Shown here: piece after piece, positions 7,264 through 14,712 of the stretch
How the letters are laid out: each line of letters begins with the position of its first letter
How positions within the stretch are numbered: the stretch's first letter is position 1
Source of the DNA: Candidatus Marinimicrobia bacterium CG08_land_8_20_14_0_20_45_22
GTDB taxonomy: Bacteria > Fidelibacterota > UBA2242
Assembly: GCA_002774355.1 (NCBI GenBank)
Contig: PEYN01000123.1
Location: 1-38,284 of the forward strand
Direction of reading: 5' to 3'
Length of the DNA: 38,284 nt
The notes under the pieces: model-generated
What the model saw: only the letters and a program-made list of their open reading frames with translations
Databases searched by the model: none
Told to the model about the DNA's origin: nothing
Translations under genes and position numbers: made by a program

Positions 7264-7884
7264 TTCTTTCCCTTTCAATACAATGATTTAACATTTAACT
7301 CATCCTGAAACTTCGGGACGAGTGAGCAAATATAACCGGTAAAAATCCGAAAACATCTCATAAGCCGTCCTATAGCCATTCGGACTTCTCGGCAACATGA
7401 TAAAATCAAGGTTTTCATTTCCCCCTGCGTTCCGTTGCCGCTCGCTGAAATATTTCTCGTAGTAACTACTCAAATATCTAGTCTCTAATTTTCAAAACTC
7501 ATATCCGCGCCTTAATGCCTTTTGTGGACAGGATGAAAAATATTTCCGGCATCTCTAAAATGATATGTTTAATCCGCTTCTGCATTTGGGCGCTCATCGC
7601 TAATTTTATCTCAAACATCTGTGTAAATTTACCACGCATTGGCAACAGCGCCAAATTTTTATTGGACACTAATGGATAATCTCTTGAATAGGATTGTTAG
7701 ATAAATAATAAGAAACAGCGAACTCCGCCTGCGGCGAACAGGTTTTGTGTTGGACGCAATAGTCATTGGGCATTTCTATTTCGGGTCCAAGGTTCCGAGT
7801 TCTGGGTTTGACCACCGGATTATAATCCAAAACCAGTATGACGACACAAAAACTGGTTTCACAGAACACGAAACCCGGAACTTC
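7264..7884. other. 621-bp intergenic region without a convincing gene
   Basis: Only short open frames occur (up to 66 codons), without ribosome sites or recognisable protein. The sequence includes a small CGCC-TGC-GGCG palindrome at 7726-7736 and a nested hairpin at 7798-7882 adjoining the stop of the next gene. The leader of the oxidoreductase gene must lie in the first ~100 bp, but I see no clear promoter. Confidence 0.7.
7798..7882 (-). repeat. nested inverted repeat containing copy 1 of the AAACCAGT hairpin element
   Basis: Outer arms AGTTCTGGGTTT (7798-7809) and AAACCCGGAACT (7871-7882) pair over 12 positions with one G-U. Inside them, AAACCAGT (7830-7837) and ACTGGTTT (7852-7859) form a perfect 8-bp stem with a 14-nt loop. 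Read on the minus strand, the inner part (7860 to 7827) is AAACCAGT-N14-ACTGGTTTTGG, the same stem, loop length and tail as the element at 22042. It begins 24 nt after the stop of the acyltransferase-like gene at 7885, in the sense orientation of that gene. It may be a terminator or a REP-like element. Confidence 0.7.
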
Positions 7885-9186
7885 CTATCCGCCGTACAGA
7901 ATCTTATGCGAATCGATGCGCGCTTTTTTATTGCCTGAAAACAGCGCCATGACTTTGATCGTGATCCACTCTAATGAAAATATGAAGTCAACCTTTTCCC
8001 ACAATCGCACGATAATGATCCAGATTAGGAAAACGACTGCCATAAAAACGAAAATCTGCGTCGCATCCCATATCAGTAGAGGAATCTGATTAACGTATGA
8101 AACAGCGGCTTTCCAGAATTGCTCGAAAAACAAATAAACGCCGTGCGCCAAAATAGATTCAGTGATATAAATTGTCAGAGAAACAATACTGAAGCGCCGG
8201 ATGGTTAAAGTCTTCTCGATCCGGCGAAGCCGCCGCTCAGGTCGGCAATAGTCATAGTATCCCAGCATCAGGATCGTCGCAAAGGTCATCGCTCCGAGGT
8301 TCATTATCTGGATTATGATTGGAATGTTGTCCGACATGATATTTTCGAACGGATTATCAGCGACAAAAACCCACATGAGAAAGAAAACGAGTGTGACGCC
8401 AAAGAACAACACGGCGGTTTGGCGAATCTTGTGAAATTTTTCGTTGCACTGAATGGCAGAGCCAATAATAGCGCCAACATATCCAAACCCGAGGATTGGG
8501 AAAAAACGGAAGCGTCCCATTGTCATTTTACCAAACACCATCAGCGGCAGTTTCCAGTTGCGTCTGGTCAGTTCGTCGAAGACATGGGGCTTTACGGCAT
8601 GCACGATCGGAGTAAACACAAACCAGATCAACGTGATGATTGCCAGTCCAACATAAATATGCCGAGGTTTTACGACATTCGAATCCGGATCGGCAGACTT
8701 TCTCGATTTCATTTTATTGATGATGAATAAAATGAATGCCGGCACGATAATACCTGTCAAAGCGATGGAATCCAGCGTGTCGGCATAGTAGCGAATCTTG
8801 AAGTTGAAAAGGCTAAAAGTTCCATTCTCGAACATGCCACCTGAGAAAATGAACACGGTTAACCGACTGATCAATATCAGCAAGACGGCGGATAAAACCC
8901 TTCTAAGAATGTAAGCAGAACTTTGATTCGGGTCCCGCCGATACACACGCAGAAAACCGTAAGCGATATTTGCGCCGGTAATCAGGGTAAATATCGGTCC
9001 CCATAACGATAAAACGATCACTGGGGCGAGAAGGAAAATGACCTCTTCTGGAATCGCAGACATCAATGGATCGAAAAGCGACGGATCGTTCTTTCCGATC
9101 TGATAAATCAGAGAATGCATCGGAATCAAAAACAGGATAGCGATGCCTTTGACGATATCAAATGTATAGATTCTCTCCCGATCCAT
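7885..9186 (-). CDS. multi-pass membrane protein, acyltransferase-like (DUF1624/HGSNAT-type N-terminus)
   Basis: This is a 433-aa integral membrane protein with roughly ten hydrophobic segments. The N-terminus YTFDIVKGIAILFLIPMHSLIYQIG resembles the R/K-G-hydrophobic-H motif of the DUF1624, YeiB and acyltransferase-3-like families. In those families the first helix carries a conserved His that accepts or positions an acyl group from the cytoplasmic side. ITGANIAYGF and the basic loops between helices also fit. I chose ATG 9186 because GGGATGGGA precedes it; a longer frame reaches 9243 but adds an unlikely N-terminus. It stands apart, with 621 bp downstream and 346 bp upstream. The substrate is unknown, and the family call is tentative. 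Confidence 0.7.
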   Translation of the reverse strand: MDRERIYTFDIVKGIAILFLIPMHSLIYQIGKNDPSLFDPLMSAIPEEVIFLLAPVIVLSLWGPIFTLITGANIAYGFLRVYRRDPNQSSAYILRRVLSAVLLILISRLTVFIFSGGMFENGTFSLFNFKIRYYADTLDSIALTGIIVPAFILFIINKMKSRKSADPDSNVVKPRHIYVGLAIITLIWFVFTPIVHAVKPHVFDELTRRNWKLPLMVFGKMTMGRFRFFPILGFGYVGAIIGSAIQCNEKFHKIRQTAVLFFGVTLVFFLMWVFVADNPFENIMSDNIPIIIQIMNLGAMTFATILMLGYYDYCRPERRLRRIEKTLTIRRFSIVSLTIYITESILAHGVYLFFEQFWKAAVSYVNQIPLLIWDATQIFVFMAVVFLIWIIIVRLWEKVDFIFSLEWITIKVMALFSGNKKARIDSHKILYGG

Positions 9187-9441
9187 TTCCCATCCCAAAT
9201 TCCGCCCGACTTTATCAAAATTAACCGCGGAGCACGCCGCCACTGCTAGTGGCTGGGTTCAGGTCGCAGAAAATTCCATCAACAACTGTTTTATCCGTCA
9301 TGGGCGGAGAAACTCAATCAAGATTAACCACAGAACACGCGTTATCAACGATGGTAGGATTCAGAGTGAAGAAGCATTTCATCTGGCATTGACACTTTCA
9401 GATTTCAGTCGTCTCTAATCTACGTAATCCAACCGAATCAA

Positions 9442-9456
9442 TCCGCCAGAGGCGGA
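9442..9456. repeat. perfect palindrome TCCGCC-AGA-GGCGGA
   Basis: This is a 6-bp perfect stem with a 3-nt loop in non-coding DNA. Related cores are CGCC-TGC-GGCG (7726-7736) and CGCC-ATC-GGCG (9501-9511). They share the CGCC-N3-GGCG core and all lie between genes. Confidence 0.6.
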
Positions 9457-9497
9457 CAGGCCCAATCGACCTGTCAAACTAATGTCTAAATGACAAA

Positions 9498-9515
9498 CCC
9501 CGCCATCGGCGCGGG
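9498..9515 (-). terminator. possible terminator of the NfeD-slipin operon
   Basis: On the minus strand, CCCGC (9515-9511) pairs with GCGGG (9502-9498) and the stem is followed by GTTTGTCATTT. It starts 17 nt after the slipin stop. The stem is only five pairs and the T-run is short, so intrinsic termination is uncertain. Confidence 0.35.
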
Positions 9516-9532
9516 AACTGACAACTGATGAC

Positions 9533-10300
9533 TTACTTCTGTTCGATTACCTTGTTCTCCATCAACTTAATGAATGGCGTAAACAGATCGATCGGCACCG
9601 GGAAGATGATGGTCGAATTATTTTCCGTAGCGATCTCCCGTAACGTCTGGAGGAAACGCAGTTGAATGGTGACGGGTTGCTTATTCAGTATGTCACCAGC
9701 TTCCAGCAAGCGCGCAGATGCTTGAAATTCGCCTTCGGCATTGATGATTTTGGCGCGGCGCTCGCGTTCGGCTTCTGCCTGCTTGGCCATGGCTCTCTGC
9801 ATTTCCTGCGGCAGGTCGACATGTTTGATCTCGACCTGCGACACTTTGATGCCCCACGGATCGGTGTGTATGTCGAGAATCGTCTGCAGTTCGGCATTGA
9901 TCTTATCCCGGCCGGAAAGCAGATCGTCAAGTTCCTGCTGACCGAGAACGCTTCTGAGCGTTGTTTGGCTCAATTGCGACGTGGCGTACAGATAATCTTC
10001 AACCTCCACGATGGCTTTATTGGGGTCGATGACACGGAAATAGACGACGGCATTGACTTTGACTGATACATTATCCTTCGTTATAATGTCCTGCGCCGGC
10101 ACATCATGCACAACGGTTCGCAGACTAACTTTGATCATCTTATCAATGCCGGGGATGATCAGGAAAATTCCGGGGCCTTTGGCGCCGACCAGACGACCCA
10201 GACGAAAGATGACGCCGCGTTCATATTCCTTGAGAACGCGGATCGCGCTGGAAAGAAACAGCACGATTAAAACGACAATGGTAATGGTGGAAATGGACAT
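9533..10300 (-). CDS. slipin (SPFH/band-7 membrane protein)
   Basis: This is a membrane-anchored SPFH scaffold protein of the slipin/stomatin type. An N-terminal transmembrane segment (about residues 4-21) is followed by the band-7 domain. Visible motifs are [74 protein letters not shown] and [36 protein letters not shown] (a coiled coil). Length 255 aa is typical. ATG 10300 has AAGGAG 6 nt upstream. It follows the NfeD protease by 27 nt. The NfeD-slipin pair is an established conserved gene couple in which NfeD is thought to cut slipin near its C-terminal hydrophobic end. Likely role: membrane microdomain organisation or quality control. Confidence 0.95.
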   Translation of the reverse strand: MSISTITIVVLIVLFLSSAIRVLKEYERGVIFRLGRLVGAKGPGIFLIIPGIDKMIKVSLRTVVHDVPAQDIITKDNVSVKVNAVVYFRVIDPNKAIVEVEDYLYATSQLSQTTLRSVLGQQELDDLLSGRDKINAELQTILDIHTDPWGIKVSQVEIKHVDLPQEMQRAMAKQAEAERERRAKIINAEGEFQASARLLEAGDILNKQPVTIQLRFLQTLREIATENNSTIIFPVPIDLFTPFIKLMENKVIEQK

Positions 10301-10327
10301 GTTGCACTCCTTTTTTATGTTATCAAC

Positions 10328-11656
10328 TTACGACTCAATCAATATTTTTTCGACTTTCAACGTCATCCGGTCAACCGTCCGAACGACAATGCGGCTTCCT
10401 TTTTCGATCGGTTCGTCCGAAATCGCCTGCCAGTATTCGCCATGCACGGCAACCATTCCGCTCCGAAAAACATCGGTCAGGGCAATGCCAGTTTCTTCGA
10501 GCAAACCTTCTTTCCCCGTCGTCGGTTTCTGCTGGTGTGTTTTAACCGTCAACATCAGCGCGACGATGAAAAACGCCGCTGAGAAAAGTACAATGGGAAT
10601 AATCACAGACAGTGAAATGGAAAACAGCGCCTTCGGCGCATTGGTCACATCAATCAACATCATGGAACCTAACAGCATAGAAATTATTCCTCCGATCGTC
10701 AAAAGTCCGAAACTGACGATCTTTACTTCTAAGATGAATAAAACAATGCCAACGACAATTAACGCCAGTCCGGCATAATTGATCGGCAGAATCTGAAACG
10801 AGAAAAAGGCGAGAATCAGAAAAATCCCACCCAGCACGCCGGGAAAGATCGCGCCCGGATTCGCAAATTCAAAATAAATGCCGTAGAAGCCAAGCATCAA
10901 CAGCAGATAAGCGACGGTCGGGTCGCTGATGATGTCCAGAATTTTCCGCGCGATGCCAAGTGGTCGAACGACGATTGTAGCATCTTTCGTGTGAATCGTC
11001 TTTTTACCAGCGGCGAGTTTGACGGTTTTCCCGTCTAACCATTCCAGCAATTCATCCCTATCTTTGGCAACGAGATCTACGACATGTTTCTTAACCGCTT
11101 CGGTTTCGGTAATCGATACGCTTTTCCGGACGGATTGCTCCAGCCAGTCGGCGTTCCGCCCGCGTTGTTCAGCGATGCTTCGGATAAAAGCAACCGCGTC
11201 ATTGGTCACTTTTTCCATCATCGTTTCCGTTCCGGCTGAATCAGGCTTCTCTCCGCCAAATCCGCCTCCGCCCATCGTGACCGGATGCGCCGCGCCGATG
11301 TTCGTACCGGGCGCCATCGCCGCAAAATGCGCCGATGCCGTGATGAACACGCCCGCCGATGCGGCTTGCGCGCCGCGCGGAAAAACATAAACAACAACGG
11401 GAACTTTGGAGTTCAGGATGTCCTTGATGATGTCGCGCATGGAAGTCATCAATCCGCCGGGCGTATCCATTTGGATGATCATACATTCAGCGTTATCTTC
11501 TTCTGCCTGTAAGATATTATCGTGAATGTAGGATGCGGCGACCGGGTTGATGATGCCATCGAGTTCCAGAACGCGCACTTCGGCGGCTGAAATGGCCTGC
11601 GTTGCCATCACTGCCATCGCCAAACTCAGTATAAGGATTGGGATTTTCTTGACCAT
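10328..11656 (-). CDS. NfeD long form: membrane serine protease with ClpP-like domain
   Basis: This is a 442-aa protein with a signal peptide or first TM (residues 1-25), a ClpP/SppA-like protease domain (about 26-235), several TM helices (about 245-370) and a C-terminal OB-fold NfeD domain (about 385-442). The catalytic dyad is visible as S100 in RGAQAASAGVFI and K149 in MEKVTNDAVAFIRSIAEQRGRN, matching the Ser-Lys pair known for archaeal PH1510. MDTPGGLM (63-70) forms the oxyanion-loop region. The Gly-rich insert TMGGGGFGGE (127-136) is longer than usual. ATG 11656 has AGGA 9 nt upstream. It is the partner of the slipin gene downstream, which is its likely substrate. Confidence 0.95.
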   Translation of the reverse strand: MVKKIPILILSLAMAVMATQAISAAEVRVLELDGIINPVAASYIHDNILQAEEDNAECMIIQMDTPGGLMTSMRDIIKDILNSKVPVVVYVFPRGAQAASAGVFITASAHFAAMAPGTNIGAAHPVTMGGGGFGGEKPDSAGTETMMEKVTNDAVAFIRSIAEQRGRNADWLEQSVRKSVSITETEAVKKHVVDLVAKDRDELLEWLDGKTVKLAAGKKTIHTKDATIVVRPLGIARKILDIISDPTVAYLLLMLGFYGIYFEFANPGAIFPGVLGGIFLILAFFSFQILPINYAGLALIVVGIVLFILEVKIVSFGLLTIGGIISMLLGSMMLIDVTNAPKALFSISLSVIIPIVLFSAAFFIVALMLTVKTHQQKPTTGKEGLLEETGIALTDVFRSGMVAVHGEYWQAISDEPIEKGSRIVVRTVDRMTLKVEKILIES

Positions 11657-11712
11657 TCTCAGATTCCTAAATTGATAATGAACATCAGAACTTACGTAAT
11701 TCTACAATCAAT

Positions 11713-12132
11713 TTAACGACTTTCGGCTGGATTATTCATCTTTTTCACATGGGAAACCAGCGGCACGCGATGCGGTTGCTTTTCCGGCGATTCTGCCGGA
11801 CTGGCGACGACCGAATAATCGCCGAACTCGACGAGGATGAAGTAGAGTAGATATTGTCCCGTAGCCGTTTCTGGATCGATGTCGTAAACATAACGCCCGC
11901 TTCGATATTCCATCGGTCGCTCTCTAAACATCTCCCACCGGTCGTTGCGGATGAAAATGCTCACTTTTCGAATTTGCAGATCGCCGCTTTGCAGAATACA
12001 TTCTACCGAATCCGCTCGAGCATTTTGAAGCGAGTCCGGCGAAGCATGAAAAATGCGCGGCGTTTCAGCCCCGACTGAATACTGCGTCAATGCAAGGAAA
12101 CAAAACAGCAGTAACCAGCCGTGTATTCGCAT
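11713..12132 (-). CDS. small secreted protein of unknown function
   Basis: This 139-aa protein has a signal peptide (MRIHGWLLLFCFLALTQYSV, cut after VGA). The mature part looks like a single beta-sandwich: IFHASPDSL, VECILQSGDLQIRKVSIFIR, YRSGRYVYDIDPETATGQYLLYFILVEFGDYSVVASP. I do not recognise a family, though the shape resembles an Ig-like or E-set domain. ATG 12132 follows TTGGGA; a TTG at 12141 is in the same frame. It lies 15 nt after the beta-barrel gene and 56 nt before nfeD, so it is probably part of one envelope operon. The C-terminus is polar and Pro-rich. Confidence 0.75.
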   Translation of the reverse strand: MRIHGWLLLFCFLALTQYSVGAETPRIFHASPDSLQNARADSVECILQSGDLQIRKVSIFIRNDRWEMFRERPMEYRSGRYVYDIDPETATGQYLLYFILVEFGDYSVVASPAESPEKQPHRVPLVSHVKKMNNPAESR

Positions 12133-12147
12133 CGATCCCAAGGCGAT

Positions 12148-13479
12148 TTAGAATAAAACCGCCAGCGATAATGCCAGACGGTCTTCGGTATATTTCTGCT
12201 TGGTTGTCGTCTCGAAGTACGGATAGTAATTGGACAGATTGCCGAAACCGCGCTGATATGAGCAACCGATAATAAGAGATCTGTTCAGAATGGTTTCAAC
12301 GTTTGCGCCGATGACATGATAATATTCTTCGTCGCTGTCTTTAAGATCGGCATAAGGTGACTGTACCCTGCGGTAAGCAAAGCGCGTCGACAGCGAATTG
12401 CCGAAAGGAATGGCAATCGAGGCGCTGATATCCGTTGTGTTACGCAGATTCCAGTAGAGGTCGCGGTTGATGGCGGTCTCATCTTCCAGAAGATCAACTT
12501 CGATCTTCTGCCAATTATGAAAAACAATGTCCATGCCTAATGTAATTTTGGCGATCTTGATCGCAAAGTTACTCCCGATTTCCAGCGGATAACGGGATTT
12601 ATACTTGAAATCATAGGTGTCAAGGTAAGTAGTTAATGTATCCTCGTCGTCTGTATATTCTTGCGTCCTTTCTCTGACCTCGCGAATGGACAGATTCAGT
12701 GGAGCCGATATGCGCAGTCCAAGTTTATAGTTGTCCGATTGGAAACACAGACCGAAATCCGCGTTGACGCCGGAATAACTGGGTTTGATATTCTGATTGT
12801 AAACGATGGAACTGTCACCAATTAAGTTATGGACATCCGTACTGGTTTCGGTCGCCTGATAGTTCCGTTCACCACTATAAAAATTCAGCGACATGCCCAT
12901 GTTTACATTTTTCATAAATTCCGTTGCTCCGGCTACTCTGACAACATCAATTGAGCCAGTTTCCCGGACATTATACTCCAGATCAGTATCCACAATAAAC
13001 GGATTATCATCTTCATCGTAAAATGTGGTTCCCGTGATTCCCTTGCTGGTGGCTGACGAGTAATAATATGCCGCTGGAGTATAGCTGGCGGACAAAACAA
13101 AACTTCCCTGATAAACCGGCAACGGATAAGCAAATCCAATGTAGTCAATGTAGGATTCACTCGATGAAGCGGAATATTCCTTTCCGACATCAGCCAAAGT
13201 AGATAATTGTTTGACAGAAAAACTCTTGCCGGTTATACTGGCTTTCGGACGTTTGATGTTGGTCAGAAAAGCAGGATTATATTGCGTTGACGAGATATCC
13301 GTCGCTAGTTGTGAATTATTCAGTAGAGTAAACGCGGAGGCGCCAAAGCCGTAAACACTCCAGAAAGGACGAAGCGCTTCACTGCTCATTACCTCATCAA
13401 ATTGCTGGGCAAAGCCGTTTGAATGAATCAGAAAGAAAATAACCGCTAAGGCGGGAATAACCTTACGAAAAGATGACAT
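12148..13479 (-). CDS. outer-membrane beta-barrel protein, FadL/PorV-like
   Basis: This is a 443-aa protein with a signal peptide ending at GFAQ (about 25). A series of amphipathic beta-strands follows: FVLSASYTPAAYYYSS, MGMSLNFYSGERNY, YKLGLRISAPLNL, LEIGSNFAIKIAKITLGMDIVFHNW, LIIGCSYQRGFGNL. It ends in an aromatic/hydrophobic residue typical of barrel proteins (LALSLAVLF). The N-terminal SVYGFGASAFTLLNNSQLATDISSTQYNPAFLTNIKRP has the ALAGD-YNPA-type motif of FadL/OmpP1 and PorV-like families in FCB bacteria. It may transport hydrophobic ligands or act as a surface-protein shuttle; the sequence does not decide. It starts 11 nt after the Tyr/Ser-rich lipoprotein stop, so co-expression is likely. 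Confidence 0.82.
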   Translation of the reverse strand: MSSFRKVIPALAVIFFLIHSNGFAQQFDEVMSSEALRPFWSVYGFGASAFTLLNNSQLATDISSTQYNPAFLTNIKRPKASITGKSFSVKQLSTLADVGKEYSASSSESYIDYIGFAYPLPVYQGSFVLSASYTPAAYYYSSATSKGITGTTFYDEDDNPFIVDTDLEYNVRETGSIDVVRVAGATEFMKNVNMGMSLNFYSGERNYQATETSTDVHNLIGDSSIVYNQNIKPSYSGVNADFGLCFQSDNYKLGLRISAPLNLSIREVRERTQEYTDDEDTLTTYLDTYDFKYKSRYPLEIGSNFAIKIAKITLGMDIVFHNWQKIEVDLLEDETAINRDLYWNLRNTTDISASIAIPFGNSLSTRFAYRRVQSPYADLKDSDEEYYHVIGANVETILNRSLIIGCSYQRGFGNLSNYYPYFETTTKQKYTEDRLALSLAVLF

Positions 13480-13490
13480 ATTACGACTTC

Positions 13491-14612
13491 CTATTTATGA
13501 TTGCTTTTAGAAGAACTGCTATGAGCTTTAGGTGAAGAAGAAGGGCTCGATGAAGAACTACTTCCGGAGTTGGAAGATGAACTGTTCGAATTGGATGACG
13601 AACTGCTGGAAGTACTAGAACTACTCGAGTTACTGGAACCACTCGAACTGTTCGAACTGCTGGAACTGCTCGAAGGATTTGACGACGAGCTATTGGAACT
13701 CGAAGATTTTGAGTTCGAAGTGGAGCGCTTACTAGTAGTAGCATGGGACGAACCGGATTTATTTGTATATGTGGCTTTCGAACTAGTTGGGGAGCCTGTA
13801 TTTTTTCGGATAATAGTGGTATGAGGCGCCGTAGCCGGCGTCAGAGTTGTTTGGAATCCAACAATGGATTCTCCAGTCGTGGTTTTGTCCGCTGGATTTT
13901 TTGATGTCGAATGTGCTTTTTGCGAACTGGAACCGGTTATAGTCGTGGCCGTCTTAGTATTGGAAGCAGAAGTTGTACTGCTGGCTTGGAAAGATGACGG
14001 CATATAGGAAATCGTGTTCTGAAAATCGGAACTATTTGCGTTACTGGAAGCCCGACTGCCACTAACAGGAGTTTCTTTAGCATGCCATTGGGCCTTTATC
14101 TGATCCGGTCCTTTGGCAACCGTTTCTCCACTTCCGCCACTGTAGTAATACCAGTGATTGTAATGGCCGCGATAGCCGCCACCGTACCAACCATAGTAAG
14201 GATTGTAATATCCACTGTAGTAACCGCCGTAATAGGAATAATACCGATAGTAATCCCAATCGTAAAACGGATCATAGCTCCACGGATCGTAATAACCTAA
14301 GGAATAGGAATTGTTCGGATAATACCCGTAGCGATAAGAAAAATACATCCGTGGATTCGCGCTGTAACCATACCAAAGGTTTGTGCGCAGAAAATCCTGG
14401 TAAGCGTCTCGGTAACCTGTATTGTAATCGTTCAAATTTGACGTATCAAAACTGTAATTTTCAAAGGACTGATCATCCAGAATAACGGTATCGGATTCCG
14501 CCTGTTCGTAGATTTCCTGACGGACAATCGGTTCCGCAAATTTCGTATAGCAACCGGAAAGGAAGAAAACGCCGGTCAACGTTGCCCCAAAAATCAATAG
14601 GTTGCGTTTCAT
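13491..14612 (-). CDS. lipoprotein with Tyr/Gly-rich middle and Ser-homopolymer-like tail
   Basis: This 373-aa protein is not assigned to a family. MKRNLLIFGATLTGVFFLSGC gives a lipobox with C21 as the lipidated residue. Residues 80-157 are extremely Tyr/Gly/Trp-rich (YYRYYSYYGGYYSGYYNPYY). Residues about 180-300 are Ser/Thr-rich, and from about 305 the chain is almost pure Ser with scattered Asn, Gly and Thr, ending KSNHK. I chose ATG 14612 because GAGAGG lies 6 nt upstream and it puts the lipobox at the N-terminus; the frame extends to 14711 without a sensible signal. It is probably a surface-exposed disordered protein, perhaps adhesive or structural. Repetitive codons in 13500-13740 invite slippage, so length may vary. 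It is placed between two envelope genes. Confidence 0.8.
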   Translation of the reverse strand: MKRNLLIFGATLTGVFFLSGCYTKFAEPIVRQEIYEQAESDTVILDDQSFENYSFDTSNLNDYNTGYRDAYQDFLRTNLWYGYSANPRMYFSYRYGYYPNNSYSLGYYDPWSYDPFYDWDYYRYYSYYGGYYSGYYNPYYGWYGGGYRGHYNHWYYYSGGSGETVAKGPDQIKAQWHAKETPVSGSRASSNANSSDFQNTISYMPSSFQASSTTSASNTKTATTITGSSSQKAHSTSKNPADKTTTGESIVGFQTTLTPATAPHTTIIRKNTGSPTSSKATYTNKSGSSHATTSKRSTSNSKSSSSNSSSSNPSSSSSSSNSSSGSSNSSSSSTSSSSSSNSNSSSSNSGSSSSSSPSSSPKAHSSSSKSNHK

Positions 14613-14712
14613 TTTTAGCCTCTCTTTCATCGGCCCAAATTTACCCATCTGTTTCATCGAATTCAAGTAACTCTCATTTGTTTGACAAACGAACTTGCTA
14701 AAAGGTTCCATT

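Larger units (their letters stand above)
9187..9532. other. 346-bp intergenic region with two GC-rich palindromes
   Basis: No coding frame is convincing. The region holds TCCGCC-AGA-GGCGGA at 9442-9456 and a GC-rich hairpin at 9498-9515 just after the slipin stop. The remainder is AT-rich, non-repetitive sequence that must include the promoter of the acyltransferase-like gene; no clear -35/-10 pair was found. Confidence 0.65.

Noticed and set aside
7669-7869. 66-codon minus-strand frame in the intergenic region
   Set aside because: It overlaps the hairpin element, lacks a ribosome site and looks like random peptide.
13570-13824. Plus-strand frame rich in Glu and Leu
   Set aside because: It is the antisense of the poly-Ser codons in the lipoprotein gene; it has no ribosome site and no independent support.
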